Source: Terracoccus luteus
Lineage (GTDB): Bacteria; Actinomycetota; Actinomycetes; Actinomycetales; Dermatophilaceae
Assembly: GCF_003635045.1 (NCBI RefSeq)
Contig: NZ_RBXT01000001.1
Location: forward strand, 3,224,001 to 3,288,000
Length of the DNA stretch: 64,000 nt
Reading direction: 5' to 3'
Shown in pieces: positions 41,332-49,561 of the stretch (the stretch's first letter is position 1; each line of letters opens with the position of its first letter). The translations under genes were made by a program, and so were the position numbers. The notes beneath the pieces were generated by a model. It worked only from the letters and a program-made list of their open reading frames with translations. It was not told where the DNA came from and ran no database searches.

Positions 41332-41808
41332 GTGAGCGACGAGAGCGAGCAGCCCGACGTGCGAGCGCACCCCGAGCTCTACCGGGTGGCGCGCGGCGAG
41401 CAGGGCGTGCTCACGGTGCAGCCGTACAAGGGCGAGCTGCTTCCCCTGTGGCGCTTCAAGACGCCCGAGCTCGCGCGCGAGAGCGTCGCGGCCCTCCGCG
41501 CCCGCTTCGACGAGTACCTCGCGGCCGGTGACCTCGTCGGGGCCGACATGGCGCGGAAGTACCTGCAGATGGGCTACACGCGATCGCGGCGCTACGCCAA
41601 CCACCCCGGCGGCAAGAAGTACGACGGCCCGGTGCCGGCGGATCGCAAGGGGCAGAGCGGTGCCCACGGTCGACGCGAGCTGCCGCGCGGGCCCGAGGAC
41701 CCGGTCAAGGCGGAGTCCGCGCGTGTCTTCAAGGCCGCGTGGGATGCCGTGGAGCAGGTCACCGAGTACACCGACCTCCGCGAGGCGCACCGTCGACGGC
41801 ACGGCTGA
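41332..41808 (+). CDS. DUF4385 domain protein
   Basis: A 158-residue soluble protein with the DUF4385 pattern (RVARGEQGVLTVQPYKGELLPLWRFKTPELARESVAALRARFDEYLAAGDLVGADMARKYLQMGYTRSRRYANHPGGKKYDG). The family occurs in bacteria and some viruses, function unknown. It has many charged residues and no membrane segment. I pick GTG 41332 with the -10-like CAGGAT upstream; an earlier in-frame ATG at 41296 would add 12 residues. Its stop lies 17 bp from the convergent CHAD gene. Confidence 0.8.
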   Translation: MSDESEQPDVRAHPELYRVARGEQGVLTVQPYKGELLPLWRFKTPELARESVAALRARFDEYLAAGDLVGADMARKYLQMGYTRSRRYANHPGGKKYDGPVPADRKGQSGAHGRRELPRGPEDPVKAESARVFKAAWDAVEQVTEYTDLREAHRRRHG

Positions 41809-41825
41809 CCCCGGCGGCGCGGTGC

Positions 41826-42704
41826 TCAGCCGCGGAGCCGGTCGACCTCGTCGCGGGCCTGCGCCTCGAGATCGGCGGCCCGGACGCCCTCGAGGGCGTG
41901 CCAGCGGCCGTAGGTGAACGACGGCTCGCCCGCCGCGTCGGCCTCGGCGGCCGTCGCGAGCAGGACGTCCCGGGTCACGAGGGCGTCGTGGTGGTCGCCG
42001 AGCCGCTGCTGGAGCGCCGTGGCGCGCCGGGCCAGGCGGCGGGAGCGCGTGGGGAGAGCGGGGGTCATCGCCTCTGCCGCGTAGCGCAGGCGCTTGGCAG
42101 CCTTGCGCGCGTCGTGCAGGGCCTCGCCGCGGGCGTGCTCGTCACCCAGCGCGACCGCGGCGTCGGACCGTTCGACGACACGGGCCACCTCCCGGGCGAG
42201 GCGACGCTTCTCGAAGCGTCGGCCGGGGCGGGTCGCCGCGTCGGTGAGGGGCGGGTCGTCGGCGACGACGCCGAGCAGGGTCAGGGCCGCGGCGTACCGC
42301 GTCCCCGCCAGGGTCGCCTCGACCTCTGCGCCGCCCTCGGACCTTGCCGTGCGGGTGAGCGACGCGAGACGCTCGGCGACCGGGCCTCGCACGAGGGCCT
42401 CCGGCTCGTCGGCGAGCAGGGCCTCGAGCCGTTCGACGACGACCTCGTGGTCACGCGCCCGACCGAGCTCGCCGGAGACGTGTCGCAGCTCATCACGGAG
42501 CGGCTCGGTGACGCTGCGGTCGAGCAGCGGCCGGAAGGTGGCCAGGGCGGTGCGCACCCGACGCATCGCCACGCGCAGGTCGTGCAGCGCCTCGGGGTCG
42601 TCGCCGGCGCGGAGAGCCGCGTCGGCGGCCTCGACCCGGTCCCGCTGCTCGCGCAGCCGCTGGCGCAGCAGGTCGCCGGCAGGAGCGTCCGCACCGTCGC
42701 GCAT
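41826..42704 (-). CDS. CHAD domain protein
   Basis: A 292-residue CHAD protein: four-helix-bundle repeats rich in conserved His and Arg (HDLRVAMRRVRTALATFRPLL, ALHDARKAAKRLRYAAEAM, QQRLGDHHDALVTRDVLL). CHAD domains bind polyphosphate and often sit near polyphosphate enzymes or granules. No polyphosphate gene is in the window. Start ATG 42704 follows GAGGTG; in-frame residues further upstream are low complexity. Monocistronic, convergent with the DUF4385 gene. Confidence 0.85.
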   Translation of the reverse strand: MRDGADAPAGDLLRQRLREQRDRVEAADAALRAGDDPEALHDLRVAMRRVRTALATFRPLLDRSVTEPLRDELRHVSGELGRARDHEVVVERLEALLADEPEALVRGPVAERLASLTRTARSEGGAEVEATLAGTRYAAALTLLGVVADDPPLTDAATRPGRRFEKRRLAREVARVVERSDAAVALGDEHARGEALHDARKAAKRLRYAAEAMTPALPTRSRRLARRATALQQRLGDHHDALVTRDVLLATAAEADAAGEPSFTYGRWHALEGVRAADLEAQARDEVDRLRG

Positions 42705-43012
42705 GGGCACCTCGTACCCGGTGCCGGCCCACCGGCATCCCGGCTCGTGCCCACGCTGGTGCCCACCGGCATCCGACTCGGCACCAGACCCCGCATCCGA
42801 CCCGGCACCCCGCCAGCCCCCCACCCGGCACGCCCGACGGGTCGCGCCGAAACACGCCGTTCACCGCGCTCTCACCGCGCTTTGACCTCGGTGGGTCACC
42901 ATCAGGAGGGCGGCGACCACGACGGCCGCCGCCGACAGGTCGCGACGACGCGCCCTCGCACGACCACGCCCGGCCGACCCGGCTGGGGGACACCGCTGCA
43001 AGGGAGATCGAG

Positions 43013-43123
43013 ATGAACCGAGTCCGCCACCTCATCGGCTGGGTCGACGGCTGGACGCTGTGGGCGTTCAACCCCGGGCCCCTGACCCCCGGCGCGAGCA
43101 CGCACCGGGCCGGGGCCGCCTGA
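43013..43123 (+). CDS. Putative 36-residue small protein
   Basis: ATG 43013 follows AAGGGAGATCGAG, a strong ribosome site, and encodes MNRVRHLIGWVDGWTLWAFN then a Pro/Gly/Ala/Arg tail. Three Trp and an amphipathic N-terminus suggest a membrane-associated peptide. Too short to place in a family. No terminator or promoter identified. Support is the ribosome site and isolated position, about 300 bp from the divergent CHAD gene. Confidence 0.45.
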   Translation: MNRVRHLIGWVDGWTLWAFNPGPLTPGASTHRAGAA

Positions 43124-43253
43124 GCCCGGGGCGTCGGCCGCCCCCGCCCCGCGCGGGTCGGGGGCGGCCGCGTCCGTCACGGCACCGGTGGTCGGGCGGC
43201 CGGGGCGACGGGTATGGCTCCCCTGTCCACGCACCCGCGCCCAGGAGGTCGCC

Positions 43254-43685
43254 ATGCCCGTCGTCTCACGTTGTTTCCAGGTGGAGGCCGAGCCGCAGCA
43301 GGTGCTCGACTACCTCAAGGACTTCTCCAACGCGACGGAGTGGGACCCGGGCACGCAGTCGTGCACCCAGGAGGGCTCCGGCCCCGTCGGGGTCGGCACG
43401 ACGTGGCACAACGTCTCGAAGATCGCCGGCTTCACGACCGAGCTGACGTACGAGCTGGTCGAGGTCACGCCCGACCGCGTCGTGCTGGTCGGGCGCAACA
43501 AGGGAGCCACGTCGACCGACACGATCACGGTGCAGCCGTCGGGCACGGGCAGCGAGGTCACCTACCACGCCGACCTCGAGATGCACGGCGTCTCCAAGCT
43601 CGCGACGCCGGCCATGAAGGTCATCTTCGAGAAGCTGGGCGACGAGGTGCAGGAGAACCTCACCCGGGTGCTCACCCGCCGCTGA
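43254..43685 (+). CDS. SRPBCC-family protein
   Basis: A 143-residue SRPBCC protein: FQVEAEPQQVLDYLKDFSNATEWDPGTQS opens the fold and YELVEVTPDRVVLVGRNKGATSTDTITVQPSG plus the C-terminal helix KLATPAMKVIFEKLGDEVQENLTRVL close it. It resembles the polyketide-cyclase/START-like ligand-binding proteins found singly in actinobacteria. The ligand is unknown. ATG 43254 has AGGAGG upstream. Unrelated in sequence detail to the SRPBCC protein at 1444. Confidence 0.8.
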   Translation: MPVVSRCFQVEAEPQQVLDYLKDFSNATEWDPGTQSCTQEGSGPVGVGTTWHNVSKIAGFTTELTYELVEVTPDRVVLVGRNKGATSTDTITVQPSGTGSEVTYHADLEMHGVSKLATPAMKVIFEKLGDEVQENLTRVLTRR

Positions 43686-43687
43686 GG

Positions 43688-43891
43688 TCAGGGCCCCCGG
43701 AGGCGCTCACCCTGCCAGACGACGAGGCCGGCGGCCACGACGGCTCCGGCCACGACGCCGGCCGCCAGCCCGCGACCGACGTTGCCGGTGAGCGCGCCGC
43801 CGAGCAGCCCGACGAGCGCACCGATCGCGGCGCAGCCGGTGATGGTGGCCACGACCTTGGCCCAGAACGGCGACGGGGTGGGTTCGGCCAT
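43688..43891 (-). CDS. Small two-helix membrane protein
   Basis: A 67-residue protein with two hydrophobic segments (VVATITGCAAIGALVGLLGGAL and GLAAGVVAGAVVAAGLVVWQG) joined by TGNVGRG. No family recognised. It begins at ATG 43891, without a clear ribosome site, and its stop is 2 bp from the stop of the convergent SRPBCC gene. It could be a coding frame within an intergenic region, so moderate confidence. Confidence 0.5.
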   Translation of the reverse strand: MAEPTPSPFWAKVVATITGCAAIGALVGLLGGALTGNVGRGLAAGVVAGAVVAAGLVVWQGERLRGP

Positions 43892-44055
43892 GGCGGCAGC
43901 GTAGTCGCGGCGGGTCGGGCCTGGCGGCACCGTCAGCCGCCCACGCCCGGGACGTCCACACACGTCGGGGACTGGCGCACAGCGCGGGCGGTGTGCGGCC
44001 GGCCGTAGGCGTCGCCCCCGTCCGTCAGGGGTGCACCCGAGGCAGACGGCGCCTG

Positions 44056-44457
44056 CTACTGGCTGGCGATGCTCGTCCGGGCGAAGCCGCGGAAGCGCGT
44101 GCCCTGCGAGGTCAGGCTGCCGACGTCGCCCTCGGCCAGCAGCCCGAACTCACGGCCCGGCACGGCGAGCTCGGTGCGCCCACCGGTCGGCGTCTCGAAC
44201 GTGGCGAAGTAGCCGGTGCGGGCGCGTCGGTCGCCACCGCCTCCTGACACGTCGGTGCGCTTGGCCACGACGCGCACCACCTGCGTCTGCACCGGCGCGG
44301 CGTTGTCGCGCCGCCACCCGCGCACCCCTCTGACGACGGCCAGCGTGATGACCGTGACCGCGGTGAGCGCGATGAGGACGAAGACCACGACGAACACCGT
44401 CGGCGGACCGGACATCATCGACTGCGAGAACGGCGACTCGTCGAGAGGGTCGGGCAC
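44056..44457 (-). CDS. DUF2500-type membrane protein
   Basis: A 133-residue protein with one N-terminal transmembrane helix (VFVVVFVLIALTAVTVITLAVV) and a C-terminal soluble domain: VQTQVVRVVAKRTDVSGGGGDRRARTGYFATFETPTGGRTELAVPGREFGLLAEGDVGSLTSQGTRFRGFAR. That domain matches DUF2500, unknown function. GTG 44457 has AAGGAG 7 nt upstream, a strong start. Divergent to the GH76 gene. Confidence 0.8.
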   Translation of the reverse strand: MPDPLDESPFSQSMMSGPPTVFVVVFVLIALTAVTVITLAVVRGVRGWRRDNAAPVQTQVVRVVAKRTDVSGGGGDRRARTGYFATFETPTGGRTELAVPGREFGLLAEGDVGSLTSQGTRFRGFARTSIASQ

Positions 44458-44565
44458 GGGAGGCTCCTTCGTCGGGTGGCCGCGAGGTCGGCCCGGGCTC
44501 ACCTTCGATGCCCGGTGGTCGCGAAGTGTTCCACAGCCGGGCCTCCCCGGTGCGGGCCTCGCCGG

Positions 44566-44571
44566 TAGCGT
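44566..44571 (+). promoter_or_regulatory. Predicted -10 box, leaderless start of the GH76 gene
   Basis: TAGCGT ends 7 nt before GTG 44579, without a ribosome site in between. Confidence 0.45.
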
Positions 44572-44578
44572 CGTCGTC

Positions 44579-45721
44579 GTGACCCCAGCGCCCGCCCCGA
44601 CCACCCCGGAGGCCCGGGCCGCGAGCGCCGAGGCGGCCGTCACGAGCCAGTTCACCGGCCGGCTGCTCGGCGTGCCGGGCACCCACCTCGCCCAGGTGTC
44701 GCACCCCGCCCCTCCCTTCGTCGGCGGGTCGTGGAACTACTGGTGGCAGGCCCACTACCTCGACGCCGTCGTGGATGCCGGCCTGCGGGCCCTGCGCGCC
44801 GGTGACCGTGAGGGGGCCGACCGTCGAGCGCGGCTGGGCCACCGGCTCGTCGGCACGATCCGGGTGCGCAACGTGCTGCGCTTCACCAACCACCTCTACG
44901 ACGACATGGCCTGGCTCGCCCTCGCCGTCGACCGCCTGCGGCTGCTCCGGGCCGCGCTCGACCGCCCCGGCACCCGGCGCCTGCGCACCGCCGAGCGGGT
45001 GCTGACGACGCAGCTGCGCTCGGCGATGACCGACGACCTCGGCGGAGGACTCTTCTGGAGCACCCGCCGCGACTTCAAGAACACGCCGGCCACCGGCCCG
45101 GCGGCCCTGCACCTCGCCCGCCTCGGTGACACCGCCGCGGCCCGGTCGCTCGTCGACTGGCTCTACGACCGCCTGCTCGACGGTGAGCGCGGGCTCTTCC
45201 TCGACGGCATCCGGCTCGACGGACCGGCCCGCACCGAGCGCATGGTCACCGACGTCTACACGTACAACCAGGGCACGGTGCTCGGCACGCTCGTCACGCT
45301 CGCGGACGCCACCAGCCTTGAGCGTGCCACCCACCTCGTCGCCGCCTGTCGTGACCACCTCACCACCGCGGGTCCGCCCGGTTCGCGGGGGCGCCCCTTG
45401 CGCACCCACGGTGACGGCGACGGCGGGCTGTTCACCGGCATCCTCGTGCGGTACCTCGCACTCGCCGCGCAGCACCCCGGCCTCACCGCCGAGACCCGTT
45501 CTGCCGCAACGACGCTCGTCGACGACACGGCCGACGCCCTGTGGTGGGGGCACGGTCCGCGCAGCGACGACGACCCCCGGCTCGTCTTCTCGCCCGACCC
45601 CGTCGTGCCGGTCGCTGCGTCACAGCCCCCCGGGTCGACGGTCGAGCTCTCGACCCAGCTGCAGGCGTGGATGACGTTCGAGGCGCAGGCGGCGCTGCGC
45701 GCTCAGCCCAGCACGCGGTAG
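44579..45721 (+). CDS. Glycoside hydrolase family 76 (alpha-1,6-mannanase type)
   Basis: A 380-residue alpha-toroid enzyme. The catalytic Asp pair D108-D109 is in LYDDMAWLALAVDRL. WNYWWQAHYLDAVVDAGLRAL and VYTYNQGTVLGTLVTLADAT are further GH76 marks. The family hydrolyses alpha-1,6-mannan backbones, known from yeasts and from the mannans of actinobacterial lipoglycans. No signal peptide is predicted, so it may act inside the cell on transported fragments or on endogenous glycans. GTG start with a leaderless-type promoter. Confidence 0.88.
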   Translation: MTPAPAPTTPEARAASAEAAVTSQFTGRLLGVPGTHLAQVSHPAPPFVGGSWNYWWQAHYLDAVVDAGLRALRAGDREGADRRARLGHRLVGTIRVRNVLRFTNHLYDDMAWLALAVDRLRLLRAALDRPGTRRLRTAERVLTTQLRSAMTDDLGGGLFWSTRRDFKNTPATGPAALHLARLGDTAAARSLVDWLYDRLLDGERGLFLDGIRLDGPARTERMVTDVYTYNQGTVLGTLVTLADATSLERATHLVAACRDHLTTAGPPGSRGRPLRTHGDGDGGLFTGILVRYLALAAQHPGLTAETRSAATTLVDDTADALWWGHGPRSDDDPRLVFSPDPVVPVAASQPPGSTVELSTQLQAWMTFEAQAALRAQPSTR

Positions 45722-46263
45722 GCCGCGAACGTCGCGCCCTGCTCGAAGCGCGCGGTCTCGACGAGCTCGAGGTCGAGGCGGATGCCGGTCGGCAGCGTGG
45801 GCGTCCCCCCGCCGACCACCGCGGGCACGGCGTACACCTCGAGGTCGTCGACGATGCCGGCCCGCAGCGCCTCGTGGGCGAGGGTGGCACCACCGATCGA
45901 GACGTCGCCCGGGGCCGCGTCGACGAGCCGGCGCACCGCGGCGGGGTCGAACTCACGCTCGAGCCGGGTGCGGGACGTCGTGACCCCCTCGAGCGTGCGC
46001 GACCAGACGACCTTCTCGGCCGCGCTCCACATGCGCCCGAAGTCGCGGGTGGCCTCGGTCTCGGACTCGTCCTGCGCCCACTCCTCCCAGACCGCCATGG
46101 TCTCGTACATGCGCCGGCCGTAGAGGTAGGTGGTGCGCGGCCGCTCCCGCTCGAGCACGAAGGCGAAGAGGTCGTCACCCGGCATCGCCCACTCGAACCC
46201 CCCGCCCGCGTCGTTGACGTAGCCGTCGAGCGAGGCGATGGCCGAGTACACGAGACGTCCCAC
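45703..46263 (-). CDS. Dihydrofolate reductase-like (RibD C-terminal) protein
   Basis: A 186-residue single-domain reductase of the DHFR/RibD-C superfamily: GRLVYSAIASLDGYVNDAGGGFEWAM at the start, LYGRRMYETMAVWEEW, and DVSIGGATLAHEALRAGIVDDLEVYAVPAVVGGGTPTLPTG. It likely binds NADPH and reduces a pteridine-like compound, but true folate function is doubtful. GTG 46263 follows GAGGAGG. Overlaps the GH76 end by 19 bp on the other strand. Confidence 0.83.
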   Translation of the reverse strand: MGRLVYSAIASLDGYVNDAGGGFEWAMPGDDLFAFVLERERPRTTYLYGRRMYETMAVWEEWAQDESETEATRDFGRMWSAAEKVVWSRTLEGVTTSRTRLEREFDPAAVRRLVDAAPGDVSIGGATLAHEALRAGIVDDLEVYAVPAVVGGGTPTLPTGIRLDLELVETARFEQGATFAAYRVLG

Positions 46264-46413
46264 CGGTGCCTCCTCGTCGAGTCGCCGTCGGCCCGCGCGG
46301 CCCGGCCCGACCACTGTGGCACGGACTCGACCGCGGGTCACGAAACGGTTGCCATCGTGGGCGGGGCGTCGCCGGCCGCTGGTGGATGCCGGGTGGCCGG
46401 GTGAGACTGAGTG

Positions 46414-47595
46414 ATGCGTCGCCGACCCGCATCCATCGTCCCTGCCGCCCTCCCCACGCGCCGACCCGCGTCTCGCTCGCTACGTGCAGGTGTCACCGCC
46501 GGGCTCGCCGTCGCGCTCGTCGCCGCCTGCTCGTCGGCCGACCCGGTCGCGGGCAGGACCGACACGGTCTCCGGCCCGGTGGCTTCGGCGACCGCCACCC
46601 CGCCCGGCGCCTCCGGGCCGTCCGGCGCGACGAGCGCCCCGGCATCCACCCCCTCGGCCACCTCAACCACGTCGGCGACACCCAGCACGACGCCCAGCAC
46701 AACCGCCCCGGCCAGCCGACCGGCGGCCAACCCGGTGTCGATCCAGGCGCTCATCGACAAGACGTACACCGGTGGCGACCTCAGGCTCGGCACCGAGCGC
46801 GGCAGCACGTCGGCGTACCGCCAGTACTACGCCACCTACCGCGGCAACGGGCTGACCATCTCGGGGCGCATCAACATCCCGCGCGGCGACGGGCCCTTCC
46901 CGGCGGTGGTGCTCGCCCACGGGTACGTCGACGTCGACGAGTACACCAACGGCGAGACGATGCTGCGCGAGCGTGACTACCTCGCCCGGCAGGGCTACGT
47001 GACGCTGCACATCGACTACCGCAACCACGCGCAGTCGAGCAAGGACCCGGACGCCGAGGGCAACCTGCGGCTGGGGTACACAGAGGACGCCATCACGGCC
47101 GCGCTGGCGCTGCAGAAGGACTCGCGCGTCGACCCCGACCGCATCGCCCTCATCGGACGGTCGATGGGCGGGGGCGTCGTCTACAACGCGCTCGTCGTCA
47201 AGCCCGGCCTGTTCAAGGCGGCAGTCGCCTACGCGCCGGTCAGCTCGGACACCGTCGACAACTTCGACAAGTGGACGCGCGGCGACGACGAGCGGTCCGG
47301 CGCAGCGGCGCGCATCATCAAGCAGATCGGCACGCCGGAGGACCAGCCGCGCAACTGGGCCGCCGTCAGCCCGCGCACGTACTTCTCGCGCATCACCGAG
47401 CCGCTCATGATCCACCACGGGACGGCCGACGAGGACTGCCCCATCGCCTGGAGTGAGGAGACTGTGGCGGCGCTGAAGAAGGCCGGCAAGCCCGTGACCT
47501 ACCACGTCTACCCGGGGCAGCGGCACACGATGGTGGCGCAGTGGCCGCTGTCCATCCGACGTTCGGAGGCCTTCATCGCGGACGCCATGGGCTGA
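46414..47595 (+). CDS. Lipoprotein alpha/beta hydrolase (prolyl-oligopeptidase/acetyl-esterase type)
   Basis: A 393-residue exported lipoprotein. The lipobox VAAC puts lipidation at C39, followed by a 70-residue Thr/Ser/Pro/Ala linker. The hydrolase domain (about 115-393) has the nucleophile S250 in GRSMGGGV, D339 in GTADEDC and H371 in GQRHTMV, giving a complete triad. HGYVDVDEYTNGE and IDYRNHAQSS lie near the oxyanion side. It resembles S9-type peptidases and dienelactone-like esterases; the substrate is unclear. An in-frame GTG lies 3 bp before ATG 46414. Confidence 0.85.
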   Translation: MRRRPASIVPAALPTRRPASRSLRAGVTAGLAVALVAACSSADPVAGRTDTVSGPVASATATPPGASGPSGATSAPASTPSATSTTSATPSTTPSTTAPASRPAANPVSIQALIDKTYTGGDLRLGTERGSTSAYRQYYATYRGNGLTISGRINIPRGDGPFPAVVLAHGYVDVDEYTNGETMLRERDYLARQGYVTLHIDYRNHAQSSKDPDAEGNLRLGYTEDAITAALALQKDSRVDPDRIALIGRSMGGGVVYNALVVKPGLFKAAVAYAPVSSDTVDNFDKWTRGDDERSGAAARIIKQIGTPEDQPRNWAAVSPRTYFSRITEPLMIHHGTADEDCPIAWSEETVAALKKAGKPVTYHVYPGQRHTMVAQWPLSIRRSEAFIADAMG

Positions 47596-47629
47596 GTCCC
47601 GTTGCGAGGTGGCCCTTTTCGATCTGGTC

Positions 47630-47670
47630 AGGTCCGGGTCCGGGTCAGGTCCGGGTCAGGTCCGGGTCAG
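47630..47670. repeat. GGTCCGGGTC tandem repeat
   Basis: Several copies of CAGGTCCGGGT follow the hydrolase stop and run into the end of the GH15 gene on the other strand, in a 71-bp gap between convergent genes. Confidence 0.7.
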
Positions 47671-49496
47671 CGGACCCCGGTGTGCACGGTGATGGCGGCG
47701 TTGACGAGGGCGAGGTGGCTGAGCGCCTGCGGCAGGTTGCCGAGGAAGGCACCAGACTCCGGCTCGATCATCTCGGCCAGCACCCCGACGTCGTTCGGGG
47801 CCGTCTGCAGCTCGTCCATGAGCGCCCGCGCCTCCTCGTCGCGGCCGACGAGGGCGAGGGCCGACACCATCCAGTACGAGCAGGCGACGAAGAGGCCCTC
47901 GTGCTCGTCGGCGCCGCTGAAGCGGTAGAGGTGCGGGCCCGAGCCGAGGTCGCGTCGCAGGGCGTCGAGGGTCGACGACATCCGCTCGCCGCGGTCGAAG
48001 CCGCTGATGGCGTGCAGCAGGATCGAGGCGTCGAGCTCGGACGTGCCGGGGTACCAGACGTAGGCACCCTGCTCGGCGTCCCAGGCGTTCTCGTCGACCC
48101 AGCGGCGGATCCGGTCGGCCTCGGTTCGCCAGCGTTCGGGGCTGCCGGGGATCTGGCCGATGTCGGCGAGGTGAGCGGCGTGGGTGAGCGCCTGCCAGCA
48201 GCCGAGCTTGGAGGTCGTGTAGTGCCGCAGCTCGGTGAGCTCCCACATGCCGCTGTCGGCTCGGCGCCACGCGTCGGCGGCGAGGTCGGCGATCTCGGCC
48301 AGCAGGCGGCCGGTGCCCTCGTCGAGGATGTTCCCGTTCTCGACGTAGAGGGCCACGATGTTGAAGACGTCGCCGTAGACGCCGAGCTGCAGCTGGTCAC
48401 CCGCGCGGTTGCCGGTGACGACCGGCCCGACGCCGCGCCAGCCGGGCGAGTCGTGCTCGGTGACGTCGGAGTCGGGGGCCGACCCGTCGAGCGGGTAGAA
48501 GACCGAGGGCGCGATGCCGTGCTCGCGGATCGTGCGCAGCATCCAGCTGATGGCGGCCTGCGTCTCCTCGCGCTCTCCGAAGCGGAAGAGGGCGGTGAGG
48601 CTGTAGGCGGTGTCACGTACCCAGGTGAAGCGGTAGTCCCAGTTCGCCTGTCCATGCAGCGATTCCGGTAGGGACGTCGTGGCCGCGGCCGCAACGGCGC
48701 CCGACGGTCCGTGGATCAGCTGCTTGAGCAGCATGGTGCTGCGACGCACCGCATCGGCCCAGGGCCCGTCCCACTCGAACGCGTCCGACCAGCGCTGCCA
48801 GGCCTCGACGGTGCGGTCGACGGCGCGGTCCATGTCCTCCGGGCGCGGCAGGAAGACGGGCTCGCCGAGGGTGGCGACGAGGCCGAGCAGGTGCCGCGAG
48901 CCCGTGCTCGTCAAGAAGTGCGCGGTGACGCCGTCGTCGTGCATCTCGACCCCGTCGTCGTTCAGCGTGCGCGGCGCCATGATGACTCCGTTGACGCGCA
49001 GCACCCGTCCGTGCACGGTCTCGTTGACCCACGGTGACACGGTGCGCAGACCCGTGCCCGGGGAGATGACGCCACGCAGGCGCACGGTGCCGCTGACGCC
49101 GTCGATGCGGCGGGCCAGCTCGGTCCAGGGCAGCCGACCGGTGACCCCGGTGTTGAGCGAGTCGGTGACGCGGGCGACCCCCGTGGCGGTCGTGAAGGTC
49201 GTCTCGAGCACGTTCGTGCCCGGTACGTAGCGGCGCCGCACCGTGAACGGCTCGACCGGGGCGAGCGACAGCTCGCCGCCCTCGTCGGCGTCGAGCACCG
49301 CCGCGAACGGCGACGGGCAGTCGACGGAAGGCAGCGGCAGCCAGTCGATGCGACCGTCGCGGGCCACGAGACCGACCGTGCGGCCGTCGCCGATGGTGGC
49401 GTAGGTGCGCAGGTCGGCGTACCCGTCGGCGTCACGCTCCGTCACGGTGACGTCGGCGGACTCGCCTCCACGCCAGATGATCTCGTCCTGCGCCAC
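47667..49496 (-). CDS. Glycoside hydrolase family 15 (glucoamylase/trehalase-like)
   Basis: About 609 residues. ATIGDGRTVGLVARDGRIDWLPLPSVDCPSPFAAVLD is the classical GH15 N-terminal domain. WDYRFTWVRDTAYSLTALFRFGEREE, WRGVGPVVTGNRAGDQLQLGVYGDVFNIVALY and ARGLF-like ...SYWMVSALALVGRDEEARAL are core catalytic-barrel marks. Such enzymes hydrolyse trehalose or alpha-glucosides in actinobacteria. The start is uncertain: GTG 49496 is given; an open frame runs back to GTG 49565 (overlapping the SDR stop), but a strong hairpin lies in between, and GTG 49445 is another option. Cytoplasmic. Confidence 0.85.
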   Translation of the reverse strand: MAQDEIIWRGGESADVTVTERDADGYADLRTYATIGDGRTVGLVARDGRIDWLPLPSVDCPSPFAAVLDADEGGELSLAPVEPFTVRRRYVPGTNVLETTFTTATGVARVTDSLNTGVTGRLPWTELARRIDGVSGTVRLRGVISPGTGLRTVSPWVNETVHGRVLRVNGVIMAPRTLNDDGVEMHDDGVTAHFLTSTGSRHLLGLVATLGEPVFLPRPEDMDRAVDRTVEAWQRWSDAFEWDGPWADAVRRSTMLLKQLIHGPSGAVAAAATTSLPESLHGQANWDYRFTWVRDTAYSLTALFRFGEREETQAAISWMLRTIREHGIAPSVFYPLDGSAPDSDVTEHDSPGWRGVGPVVTGNRAGDQLQLGVYGDVFNIVALYVENGNILDEGTGRLLAEIADLAADAWRRADSGMWELTELRHYTTSKLGCWQALTHAAHLADIGQIPGSPERWRTEADRIRRWVDENAWDAEQGAYVWYPGTSELDASILLHAISGFDRGERMSSTLDALRRDLGSGPHLYRFSGADEHEGLFVACSYWMVSALALVGRDEEARALMDELQTAPNDVGVLAEMIEPESGAFLGNLPQALSHLALVNAAITVHTGVR

Positions 49497-49500
49497 CCGC

Positions 49501-49546
49501 GCGACCGGATGCCGGGCACCCGCGGGGGTGCCCGGCATCCGGTCGC
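49501..49546 (-). terminator. Perfect 20-bp-arm hairpin between SDR and GH15 genes
   Basis: GCGACCGGATGCCGGGCACC and its exact complement (49527-49546) flank a 6-nt loop. It begins 16 nt after the SDR stop on the minus strand and probably ends or attenuates that transcript. It lies within the open frame that extends GH15 upstream, which argues for a later GH15 start. Confidence 0.65.
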
Positions 49547-49561
49547 TGCGTGGTGCGTCGG

